In this document: piece after piece, positions 1 through 5,863 of the stretch
How the letters are laid out: every line of letters begins with the position of its first letter
Numbering within the stretch: the first letter of the stretch is position 1
Source: a bacterium
Lineage (GTDB): Bacteria > Krumholzibacteriota > Krumholzibacteriia > WVZY01
Assembly: GCA_027296025.1 (NCBI GenBank)
Contig: JAPUJU010000060.1
Location: 1-6,020 of the forward strand
DNA length: 6,020 nt
Direction: 5' to 3'
Translations under genes and position numbers: made by a program
Notes under the pieces: generated by a model
What the model was told of the DNA's origin: nothing
Seen by the model: only the letters and a program-made list of their open reading frames with translations
The model's database searches: none

Positions 1-169
1 CGAATGATTTTCTCATAATAATACCCTCACTGGAGTCTAGTCGTAGGGGAGACTGGCAACAGGTGTGCCACACGCTGGCCAGCGGTGGCTAGAAGCCGCC
101 GGGTCGCGCACCGTGTGGCTGTAGCTCCACGTCCAGCCAATCCTGCCGCCGAGATGGCGCACTGCTTGC
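1..169. other. Upstream region with no recognisable gene
   Basis: No reading frame here looks like protein. The longest open plus-strand stretch from the left edge ends at a TAG at 90-92 and has no recognisable residue pattern, and the minus-strand frames only mirror the GAF gene. An imperfect palindrome at 68-88 (CCAC-A-CGCTGG followed by CCAGCG-GTGG, one bulged A) could form a short hairpin. It has no T-run after it, so I do not call it a terminator. It could equally be an operator-like site ahead of the GAF gene. Confidence 0.4.
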
Positions 170-783
170 ATGTATAATATTGATATGGATTTCTGGCCAT
201 GGATAAAGACGGACTACGTGCTTCTCGCTGCACTGACGGTTCTGATACCGGTATTTGTTGTCTACCTGGGCCACCAGCGGCGCAAAGTGCTGGCCGTGCA
301 GCAGCAGCTCGAGCGCGTGCAGAAACAGGCGATCGGACAGGGGCGTCGCGACGAGACACGCCTGCACGCACTACTACGAGTGAGTCAATTGATGAGGTCG
401 AACAACGATCTCCAGGGGGTCTTCGACTGCATCACGAACATGTGTATCGAGGCTTTCGACTGCCAACAGGCGTCGCTGATGCTGGCCAACAGGGAAGGTA
501 CGGAGCTCCATGTCTGTGCCGCCACCGGTCACGCCAATCTCGCCGAAGTACTAAGTAGCCGGCAGCGAATAGGGGAAAATATCGCCGGCTGGTCGGGGTC
601 ATCAATGTCGGTTCCCGCTCCACGGACTCGTTCTATGATGAACACGATTTGCAGGTTCTCCAGGTGTTTGCCGAGAACGTCGGCACCTGCATCACTAATG
701 CGGCGGAAAACGAGCGGTTGAGAGAAGAGAACGACAGGCTGCGCGCTGCGCTTTCGCAGGCTAGTACCTCCGCCCCGGTTTAG
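170..783 (+). pseudogene. Membrane-anchored GAF-domain protein, broken by internal deletion and frameshift
   Basis: The first part (170 to about 592) encodes a short N-terminus, one transmembrane helix (about residues 17-34), a basic/coiled-coil linker (about 36-65) and the first half of a GAF domain ending in the typical RIGENIAGW turn. GAF domains are small-molecule or dimer sensor modules in signalling proteins. After this turn the frame runs into unrelated basic sequence and stops at 721. The plus-one frame from 589 continues the same domain perfectly: LVGVINVGSRSTDSFYDEHD, then the last GAF helix and a coiled-coil tail ending at TAG 781-783. The central GAF strands (roughly 35 residues in related proteins) are missing, so this is a deletion plus frameshift, not a simple indel. 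No output domain is present, and such short GAF proteins normally work through a partner. The start may be 170 or, more likely, 185. Well supported as GAF; its partner and ligand are unknown. Confidence 0.8.
173..178 (+). promoter_or_regulatory. Perfect TATAAT -10 hexamer, possibly leaderless start of GAF gene
   Basis: A consensus TATAAT lies at 173-178. An in-frame ATG follows at 185 after a 6-base spacer, the distance at which transcription would normally start. If this is the real -10 element, the mRNA would begin at or next to the ATG at 185 and the first ATG at 170 would not be transcribed. No convincing -35 element is visible 16-18 bases upstream, and no Shine-Dalgarno sequence precedes either ATG. 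Inference from spacing only. Confidence 0.45.
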
Positions 784-790
784 TCGACGT

Positions 791-1567
791 TCACCCCACA
801 CATCCCACGCGACAAAAAAGCGGCCAGCGAATTAATCGCGTCTTCGCCTCCCCCCACGCCTCCCTGAGTTTTGGAAGCACGATGTCGACGGGATTTTCTC
901 CGTGCTGCCGCAGATACTCCTGTGTCGATGACCAGCTGCGAAGAAAACCCACCCAGTGATCCAGCGACCACTCGGCCGTAGCAGTGAAGTCGGGAGTGTC
1001 GATGTCTTCGAACGGAAACGGGATCGTTTCGTACCGCTCGACCATGTATTTCACCCTGGGTGACCAGTACGATCCGACGAGGTCGAGGCGGTAATAATCC
1101 ATCAGGGTATTCATCGCTTCGTCGATGTCCGCGGCGAGGTAACCCCATGCGGCGATCACGCCGCCCGGAGCCGCGACACGGCGGACTTCATTATAAAACG
1201 CATCGTGATTGAACCAGTGAAGGGCCTGGCCCACGGTAATCAGATCGACAGAATGATCGTCGAGCGGGGCAGACTCGACCGGCGCGTGTCGGTACTCCAC
1301 CCGGTCGTGTGGCGTCGCGTGATCGAGTTGTTCGGGGCTCGCGTCCGTTGCGACCACGCAATCGAAGTGCTCCGCGACACCGACCGCCGCCTGACCGCTG
1401 CCCGTGCCGCAGTCCCAGGCGAGCGCCCTGCCGGGCGCGAGACCTGCGAAATATGCGAACATCTCCGCGGGATACCCGGGCCGGTAGGCCGAGTACACGT
1501 CGGCCTGATCGGCGAAGAGTTTCTTCGTCGGCGTCTCGGCCGGATCTCGGGGTGGTTTGCGTGCCAT
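791..1567 (-). CDS. Class I SAM-dependent methyltransferase (Methyltransf_11 type)
   Basis: The 258-residue protein looks complete and cytoplasmic, with no signal peptide or membrane segment. It transfers a methyl group from S-adenosylmethionine to an unknown acceptor. Visible signatures: the FADQADVYSAYRPGYP lead-in (18-33) typical of trans-aconitate/TMT1-like small-molecule methyltransferases, the glycine-rich motif I D52-C-G-T-G-S-G58, the acidic residue D75 in VVATDAS that should bind the ribose of SAM, and the motif IV-V region VDLITVGQALHWF (107-119). The C-terminus ends RWPLFCRVGCVG, resembling the usual end of this family (WPL..RVGRV), so it is not truncated. The gene converges on the GAF remnant, leaving 7 bases between the stops, and diverges from the metalloprotease. 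No clear Shine-Dalgarno precedes the ATG, but a TATACT lies 7 bases upstream. The substrate cannot be read from the sequence; trans-aconitate is only one possibility. Confidence 0.9.
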   Translation of the reverse strand: MARKPPRDPAETPTKKLFADQADVYSAYRPGYPAEMFAYFAGLAPGRALAWDCGTGSGQAAVGVAEHFDCVVATDASPEQLDHATPHDRVEYRHAPVESAPLDDHSVDLITVGQALHWFNHDAFYNEVRRVAAPGGVIAAWGYLAADIDEAMNTLMDYYRLDLVGSYWSPRVKYMVERYETIPFPFEDIDTPDFTATAEWSLDHWVGFLRSWSSTQEYLRQHGENPVDIVLPKLREAWGEAKTRLIRWPLFCRVGCVG

Positions 1568-1574
1568 CTGGTCC

Positions 1575-1580
1575 AGTATA
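1575..1580 (-). promoter_or_regulatory. TATACT -10-like hexamer immediately upstream of methyltransferase
   Basis: On the minus strand TATACT (1580 down to 1575) is separated from the ATG at 1567 by 7 bases. A transcript starting at the usual distance from this hexamer would begin at or next to the start codon, giving a leaderless mRNA. This fits the lack of a Shine-Dalgarno sequence. No good -35 hexamer is visible, so the assignment rests on position and sequence of the -10 only. Confidence 0.4.
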
Positions 1581-1695
1581 GACCCACGTAAGGCGGAGCA
1601 CCACCCGCGACTACCCGCCGCGGATACCCGGGACGAGGCACGTCACTCGTCGAACGGCACGCCACACAAATCCCGCCCGCCTCAGCGCAACCCTG

Positions 1696-1704
1696 TGGTA
1701 TACT
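1696..1704 (+). promoter_or_regulatory. Extended -10 promoter for the metalloprotease
   Basis: TGGTATACT matches the extended -10 pattern TGnTATAAT with one mismatch. Transcription would start near 1711, giving a leader of about 67 bases before the ATG at 1778. The region 17 bases further upstream is C-rich and has no -35 match, which is tolerated by extended -10 promoters. A second AT-rich hexamer, TATATT at 1741-1746, is an alternative. Within the leader I see no riboswitch-like structure. Confidence 0.4.
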
Positions 1705-1766
1705 TTGTCGTAGTCCTCATATCCCACTCTCAACGGATCCTATATTTTCAGGTGCTTCGCCCCGAC

Positions 1767-1771
1767 GGAGG
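1767..1771 (+). promoter_or_regulatory. Shine-Dalgarno site GGAGG of the metalloprotease
   Basis: GGAGG is followed by a 6-base spacer and the ATG at 1778. This fixes the metalloprotease start and is confirmed by the signal peptide that begins at that ATG. Confidence 0.85.
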
Positions 1772-1777
1772 TTCTAA

Positions 1778-4552
1778 ATGCGACTATTTTCAATACTTAT
1801 CGCGATATATGTTATCGCCGGCCTGCTCGCCGGTGCTTCGACGTTGCCCGCGTCCGCATCCGCGTCCGACGAGAACCTCCAGTCCCTCCCGCACGATGAC
1901 GGGGACGAAAAGCGAAAAAACCGCGGGACCCGGGACAAGTGGTCGTCGTCCGCCGCCCACAAGAGTGACAAGGAAGACGAAAAGGACACATACAAGCCCT
2001 GGAAGAAAGTCACCAAAGATGCCACGAAGCACGAAGGTGTTTTCAATGTGTGGACGAAACGCGAGGACGTGTACTTCGAGATCGGTGAAGAGCACCTCGA
2101 CAAGCCGATGGCGCTGTTCATGAACGTGTCGAAAGGTATCGGAACGACATGGGTCCTGGGTGGCATGCCGACCACGATTCTCGAGACGATCATGATCGAT
2201 TTTCACCGTACCGAGGATCACATTCAGATCCGTCGCATCAACCCGCGTTTCCGTGCCGGTGGCGATGAAGCACTCGAAAACGCGGTAGCGCTCACCTTCG
2301 GCAATTCCATTCTGGCAAGCCTGAAAATCGAAAGCGAAAACAAAGACAAAGCGGTTCTTATCAAGGTGAACAGCTTTTTTCTGTCCGATGTTTCCGACAT
2401 CAGCCAGTGGATGCAGATCGGACTGGACAAACCGGTGCGTCTGGACAGCAAGCGTAATACCTTCGGACGCCTGAACGCGTTTCCGAAGAACGTTGAGATC
2501 GAAGCCCTTCTGACGTTTACGCCGGTGGACCGTCGCGGGCTCAACCTGCCGTCGGTGCCGGACAGCCGGTACATCGAAGTTGGCATCAACTACAGTATCC
2601 AGACGTTGCCCGAAGAACCGATGAAGCCGCGTCTCGGAGACGACCGTATCGGTTTCTACATGACCGAGCACAAGGATTTTTCGCGCGACGCGAACGACAA
2701 CTTTTTTGTCTATTATGTGAACCGCTGGCGCCTCGAGAAGAAAGACCCGAACGCCGCACTTTCGGAGCCGGTGAAGCCGATCACGTATTACCTCGACCAC
2801 ACGATTCCCGAACAATACAAAAAGTATGTGAAAAGGGGTGTCGAGATGTGGCAGCGCGCGTTCGAGGATGCGGGATTCAAAAACGCGATTATCGCCGTGG
2901 ACCCCGGGGATGATCCCGAGTATCACGCCGAAGACGCCCGTTACAACACGATTCGGTGGATCGTTTCCGATCAGCCGTCCTTCGGCGCGATCGGTCCGCA
3001 TCGCACCGATCCACGTACGGGTGAGATTCTCGAGTCCGACATTCTGATGGAGCAGAGCATGATTGCCAGTTTCCGCAGGACCTACAGGCGATACGCGGGA
3101 CCGGAAACGTTCATCAATTCCGATCCAATGATCATGTGGTTGAAGGACCCGTCCACCAATCCGGACGCAGCCGCGTTTACCGAGCTTCAGAAGCGGTTCG
3201 GGTTCATGTGTGATTTCTCGTTCGGACTTACCTCCGGCATTGAACTGATGCAGCTCGCGCTCCTGATGGACGGCGACGGAATGGAGACGCCTGAAGAGTA
3301 TGTCGGCGCGGCGATTGCCGAAGTGACGGCTCACGAAGTCGGGCACGGCATCGGCATGCGCCACAACTTCAAAAGCAGTACAGCGGTACCGTTTGAGGCG
3401 CTGAACAACAAACGCGTCATCGAGGAGATCGGGATGACGGGGTCCGTCATGGACTATGCGTCGCCGAACGTTTCGCGCGACCGCAGCAAGCAGGGCTACT
3501 ACTGGTCGCCGGTTGTCGGCACGGCCGACCATTGGGTTGTCAAGTACGGGTACACGCAGCTCGCGGGCGATCTCACGCCGGACCAGGAACGTGAAGAGCT
3601 GCGGAAAACGATCGCGGACAACGCACACCTGAAGGAAAATACGTACGGTACCGACGAAGACACATATCCTGCTGGAGCGCTCGATCCTGCGTGCATGATC
3701 TGGGATCTTTCCGATGATCCGATGGCCTGGGCCGAAGAGCGAATGGGCGTGTGTGAGGACATCCTGACAAACGAAAAGTTTGTCGAGCGTGTCGTGAGCG
3801 ACGGAGAGAGTTTCTCAACACTTCGCAACGCGGTGATCACGGTTCTCATACAGGAGTACATTGCGGGTTCGCGCGCGGTTCGCTACATCGGCGGGCAGGA
3901 CACCGCCCGTCCACACCGCGGATCGGACAACGGAGACACCCCACTCATGCCGACGTCGGCGGCGAAGCAGCGCGACGCAATGGATTTTCTCGCGAAGCAC
4001 GTGTTTGCGAAAAATGCGTTCGCGATCTCGCCGGAACTGCTTCACATGCTTCAGGACGACAAGATGCGGAACTGGCAGAACAACGTGTGGGCGGTCGGAC
4101 GTCGGTTCGACTTCCCGTACACCTCGTGGGTTGGCTGGTTGCAGAACGGCGTGATGTTTCAGCTAATGCACCCGATGCGTCTGCAGCGAATGGTGGATGT
4201 CGATTATACGGTCGATGACCCCTACACGATCGCTGAGATGTTGCGGACCATGACCACGACGATCTGGACCGACAACATGGTTCCGTCCGGTGATACCGCT
4301 GTCATGCAGCGCAACCTGCAGCGCCGTTATACTACCCGTCTGATCAACATGGTTGTGGCTCCTGCGGGCGGCGGGATCCCGGTGCCGTCGGAGGCGGTAT
4401 CCCTGGCCCGGCTGAACCTGACGCGACTCGGACAGCAGATCGATCGGGCCTCCGCTCAGCAAGGCCTCAACGACGAGGCGAACGCGCACCTTCTCGAGTC
4501 AAAAGCCCGTATTAATCGGGCACTCGGTGCGAAAATGTATTCGTCGTTTTAG
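1778..4552 (+). CDS. Secreted zinc-dependent metalloprotease, DUF5118/DUF5117/DUF4953 family
   Basis: This 924-residue exported peptidase starts with a signal peptide: basic MR, hydrophobic core about 3-23, ASA cleavage site near A29/S30, and no lipobox cysteine. A highly charged linker (about 30-75, rich in D, E and K) leads into the DUF5118-like segment (about 75-125, beginning KHEGVFNVW) and the DUF5117 region (about 130-430, including RWIVSDQPSFGAIGPHRTDP and the DPRTGEILESDI motif). The catalytic DUF4953 part holds HEVGHGIGMRH: H519, H523 and H529 as zinc ligands and E520 as catalytic base. A metzincin-like Met-turn SVMDY follows at M558. The motifs YGTDEDTYPAGALDP and IWDLSDDP and a C-terminal helical tail ending LLESKARINRALGAKMY are also typical, and length is normal for the family (800-1000). 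It probably degrades proteins or peptides in the periplasm or outside the cell; natural substrates of the family are not well established. It has its own promoter and Shine-Dalgarno site and appears monocistronic. Confidence 0.93.
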   Translation: MRLFSILIAIYVIAGLLAGASTLPASASASDENLQSLPHDDGDEKRKNRGTRDKWSSSAAHKSDKEDEKDTYKPWKKVTKDATKHEGVFNVWTKREDVYFEIGEEHLDKPMALFMNVSKGIGTTWVLGGMPTTILETIMIDFHRTEDHIQIRRINPRFRAGGDEALENAVALTFGNSILASLKIESENKDKAVLIKVNSFFLSDVSDISQWMQIGLDKPVRLDSKRNTFGRLNAFPKNVEIEALLTFTPVDRRGLNLPSVPDSRYIEVGINYSIQTLPEEPMKPRLGDDRIGFYMTEHKDFSRDANDNFFVYYVNRWRLEKKDPNAALSEPVKPITYYLDHTIPEQYKKYVKRGVEMWQRAFEDAGFKNAIIAVDPGDDPEYHAEDARYNTIRWIVSDQPSFGAIGPHRTDPRTGEILESDILMEQSMIASFRRTYRRYAGPETFINSDPMIMWLKDPSTNPDAAAFTELQKRFGFMCDFSFGLTSGIELMQLALLMDGDGMETPEEYVGAAIAEVTAHEVGHGIGMRHNFKSSTAVPFEALNNKRVIEEIGMTGSVMDYASPNVSRDRSKQGYYWSPVVGTADHWVVKYGYTQLAGDLTPDQEREELRKTIADNAHLKENTYGTDEDTYPAGALDPACMIWDLSDDPMAWAEERMGVCEDILTNEKFVERVVSDGESFSTLRNAVITVLIQEYIAGSRAVRYIGGQDTARPHRGSDNGDTPLMPTSAAKQRDAMDFLAKHVFAKNAFAISPELLHMLQDDKMRNWQNNVWAVGRRFDFPYTSWVGWLQNGVMFQLMHPMRLQRMVDVDYTVDDPYTIAEMLRTMTTTIWTDNMVPSGDTAVMQRNLQRRYTTRLINMVVAPAGGGIPVPSEAVSLARLNLTRLGQQIDRASAQQGLNDEANAHLLESKARINRALGAKMYSSF

Positions 4553-4560
4553 TTTCGTGA

Positions 4561-4658
4561 CCGCGTCGAGAAGGAACTCCTCGCTTCGCGGAACGGAAAG
4601 TATGTCGCCGGCAGATGCCAGCAAAAGAGCACGAAAGCGCCCGTACCCCGGTGGCGCT
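4561..4658 (+). terminator. Possible hairpins downstream of the metalloprotease
   Basis: Two inverted repeats lie just past the stop codon. The first is CCGCG(T)CGAG (4561-4570) with CTCG(CTT)CGCGG (4580-4591), closing a 9-base loop. The second is AGCGCC (4636-4641) with GGCGCT (4653-4658), closing an 11-base loop. Neither is followed by a T-run, so they are not classical intrinsic terminators. They could protect the mRNA 3' end or be chance in GC-rich DNA. Low confidence. Confidence 0.25.
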
Positions 4659-4692
4659 GTCCTGACTCAGCTACAAGTTACTCTCTGTACAT

Positions 4693-4749
4693 CGCCTTCA
4701 CTCGTCCCCACGTTGTTTCGTGCACCGTTTCTACGGGAAGCGTGAGGCG
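4693..4749. other. Nested inverted repeats between convergent genes
   Basis: CGCCTTCAC (4693-4701) pairs with GTGAGGCG (4742-4749) with one bulged T. Inside lie two small hairpins: CACG(TTGTTT)CGTG at 4709-4722 and CCGT(TTCT)ACGG at 4725-4736. Together they would form a three-way-junction-like fold. It sits immediately after the stop codon of the small membrane gene on the minus strand and could end or stabilise that transcript. No U-tract is visible. This is pairing read by eye and may be chance. Confidence 0.25.
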
Positions 4750-4756
4750 CAGGGAA

Positions 4757-4927
4757 TCATCCCATTGCCGAGCCGAGATAGTACGGCCATAAGAGCAGTA
4801 CCAGGATGAATTTGCCGAACGACATCTGCGCGTAGCCCATCGTGAACAGAAAACCGATGAACCACACCGGTCCCACGATGCCTGCGATTTCCATCTTGCC
4901 GCGAATAATTCGTTTGTCATCACCCAT
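4757..4927 (-). CDS. Small two-helix membrane protein (56 aa), unknown function
   Basis: This gene is easily missed because a longer frame reads into it from upstream. The start is fixed by a strong Shine-Dalgarno GAGGAGG at 4934-4940, 6 bases before the ATG at 4927. The product has a short charged N-terminus (MGDDKRIIRGKME), a first hydrophobic helix (about 14-29, IAGIVGPVWFIGFLFT), the loop MGYAQMSFGK (30-39), and a second helix (about 40-51, FILVLLLWPYYLG), ending SAMG. Both helices should lie in the inner membrane. Tryptophans, a proline-tyrosine-tyrosine at the helix end and the GYAQ turn give it a family-like signature that is repeated in the decayed copy upstream. I do not recognise a named function. 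It may be a structural or regulatory subunit or a remnant of a larger transporter-like protein. It converges with the metalloprotease. Confidence 0.72.
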   Translation of the reverse strand: MGDDKRIIRGKMEIAGIVGPVWFIGFLFTMGYAQMSFGKFILVLLLWPYYLGSAMG

Positions 4928-4933
4928 TCGAAT

Positions 4934-4940
4934 CCTCCTC
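4934..4940 (-). promoter_or_regulatory. Strong Shine-Dalgarno GAGGAGG of the 56-aa membrane protein
   Basis: The plus-strand CCTCCTC reads GAGGAGG on the minus strand, with a 6-base spacer to the ATG at 4927. It decides that the small protein starts here and not at any upstream codon of the longer frame that begins at 5215. Confidence 0.85.
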
Positions 4941-4978
4941 AGGTCGGCGTTCGTACTGCCATCGTGGCGCCCCGTTTT

Positions 4979-5255
4979 CATCCAGCTTATCTGAAAGAGC
5001 ACGCCGATCACACCAGCGGACCGGCAATCGCCACGAACGAACTCCAGTCGTCGTCCCACGTCCACACTACGTAGAAAACGGCGAGGGCGGCAAACAAAAT
5101 TGCCCCGAGCCTCCCGCCGCCGGGTGAAGGCCAGGGCAATGAGCGCATTGCCAACGTTCCCCTTGACCCCGGGGCGCCGCCCAAATAGTACGGCAAAAAG
5201 TAGTACCCGAATCACGCTGCCGAACGGTATCCTGCGCGTAGCCTATGCCTGCAGA
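4979..5255 (-). pseudogene. Decayed paralog of the 56-aa membrane protein, at least three frame changes
   Basis: Read on the minus strand, plus-strand bases 5179-5246 align with 4772-4840 of the intact small gene at roughly three quarters identity. The translation reads GYAQ, then (after one extra base at about 5231-5232) IPFGSVIRVLLF, then (after loss of two bases at about 5193-5195, in the Trp codon of the intact gene) PYYLGGA. Further on, another hydrophobic segment (GAILFAALAVFYVVWTW) continues to FVAIAGPLV, where a third frame change at about 5008-5012 links it to GVIGVLFQISWM. The original product was therefore a larger membrane protein sharing the GYAQ-PYYLG segment. Its 5' end overlaps the start of the HAD gene on the other strand, and the ends given here are approximate. 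Homology to the small gene is direct; function is unknown. An alternative is accumulated sequencing or assembly indels, but the intact 924-codon gene next door argues against a generally high error rate. Confidence 0.65.
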
Positions 5256-5796
5256 GATCCCAAAAGCGCCTCCCCTTTTTGTTGATCTGGATGGAACGCT
5301 CGTCGCGACAGATACCCTTTGGGTAGGCGTCGGGACGTTGGTGCGCAAGCGACCATGGGAACTGCTCATTCTGCCGTTCGTTGTCTTGAGGGGCCGCGCG
5401 GCATTCAAAGAGTACATCGCGGGCAGGGTGACGATCGACGTATCCCGGCTCCCCTATCGGGAGAATGTCCTGGAGTTCTTGCGTGACGAAAAGTCGGGGG
5501 GAAGAACGCTGGTTCTCGCAACGGCTGCCCATCGTGAGGTCGCGGTGGCGGTCGCGCGGCACGTCGGCATCTTCGACGATATCATTGCAAGCGACGGCAC
5601 GCGCAATCAGAAAGGTTCGGCGAAGCTTGTCACCATGCTTGAACGCGCACCGGGCGGCGTGTTCGATTATATCGGCGATAGTACAGCGGACTTGCCGATA
5701 CTGAGGGCCGCGCGGGTAGCACACCTCGTCTGTCCGTCCCCTCGCCTTCGAAATCTCGTCGAGTCTTCGTGCGCGTTAGGAAAAGTTTTCGAGTAA
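5245..5796 (+). CDS. HAD-superfamily hydrolase, like the N-terminal domain of HAD-UbiA fusions
   Basis: The 183-residue protein contains all HAD phosphatase motifs: motif I DLDGT with nucleophile D14 and acid/base D16, motif II T93 in LVLATAAHRE, motif III lysine K123 in NQKGSAK, and motif IV GDSTAD with D145 and D149. The cap-region wording (KRPWELLILPFVVLRGRAAF, 35-54; the LPYRENVLEFLR segment, 69-80) matches, as I recall the family, the HAD domain fused in front of UbiA-type prenyltransferases, which make polyprenyl-phosphate-linked sugars or lipids. In those fusions the linker after the last HAD helix reads about like G.VERVFE and then enters the UbiA membrane helices. Here CALGKVFE is followed directly by TAA, and no membrane helices follow. 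It is either a stand-alone phosphatase or the remnant of a fusion. ATG 5245 is the only usable start, since TAG lies one codon before the preceding proline; no Shine-Dalgarno is visible. Substrate not known. Confidence 0.85.
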   Translation: MPAEIPKAPPLFVDLDGTLVATDTLWVGVGTLVRKRPWELLILPFVVLRGRAAFKEYIAGRVTIDVSRLPYRENVLEFLRDEKSGGRTLVLATAAHREVAVAVARHVGIFDDIIASDGTRNQKGSAKLVTMLERAPGGVFDYIGDSTADLPILRAARVAHLVCPSPRLRNLVESSCALGKVFE

Positions 5797-5863
5797 GGCC
5801 AATCGCTGCGCCATTTCGTAATCCTGCAGGTTTCAATAGCCGGAGTTCTGCAATCGGGCGCAC
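5797..5863. other. Short convergent gap between HAD gene and right-edge gene
   Basis: The 67 bases between the two converging stop codons hold TGCAG (5825-5829) and CTGCA (5848-5852), a 5-base inverted repeat with an 18-base loop, without a T-run. No terminator is convincing. The plus-strand frame after the HAD stop does not resume a UbiA-like membrane protein. Confidence 0.35.

Noticed and set aside
68..88. Imperfect palindrome considered as an intrinsic terminator
   Set aside because: No T-run follows and almost no loop remains when fully paired; kept only as a note in the upstream region.
199..558. A second plus-strand frame inside the GAF gene
   Set aside because: Arginine-rich composition without domain features; the overlapping frame has a membrane helix and GAF motifs.
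1205..1591. A 128-residue plus-strand frame opposite the methyltransferase
   Set aside because: Antisense to conserved SAM-binding motifs and with no recognisable features of its own.
1790..3628. A 612-residue minus-strand open frame opposite the metalloprotease
   Set aside because: It is fully antisense to a gene with clear signal peptide, zinc site and family motifs, and its translation is rich in R, H and V with no domain pattern. It is a shadow created by codon bias.
4678..4923. An 81-residue minus-strand frame overlapping the small membrane gene
   Set aside because: It runs one frame off the 56-residue protein, lacks hydrophobic helices, and starts at a GTG inside the coding sequence that has the good ribosome site.
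4757..5215. A single 152-residue minus-strand protein starting at 5215
   Set aside because: Its N-terminal two thirds change character where the decayed copy switches frame, while the last 56 residues have their own GAGGAGG and ATG. Better explained as a pseudogene reading into a separate small gene.
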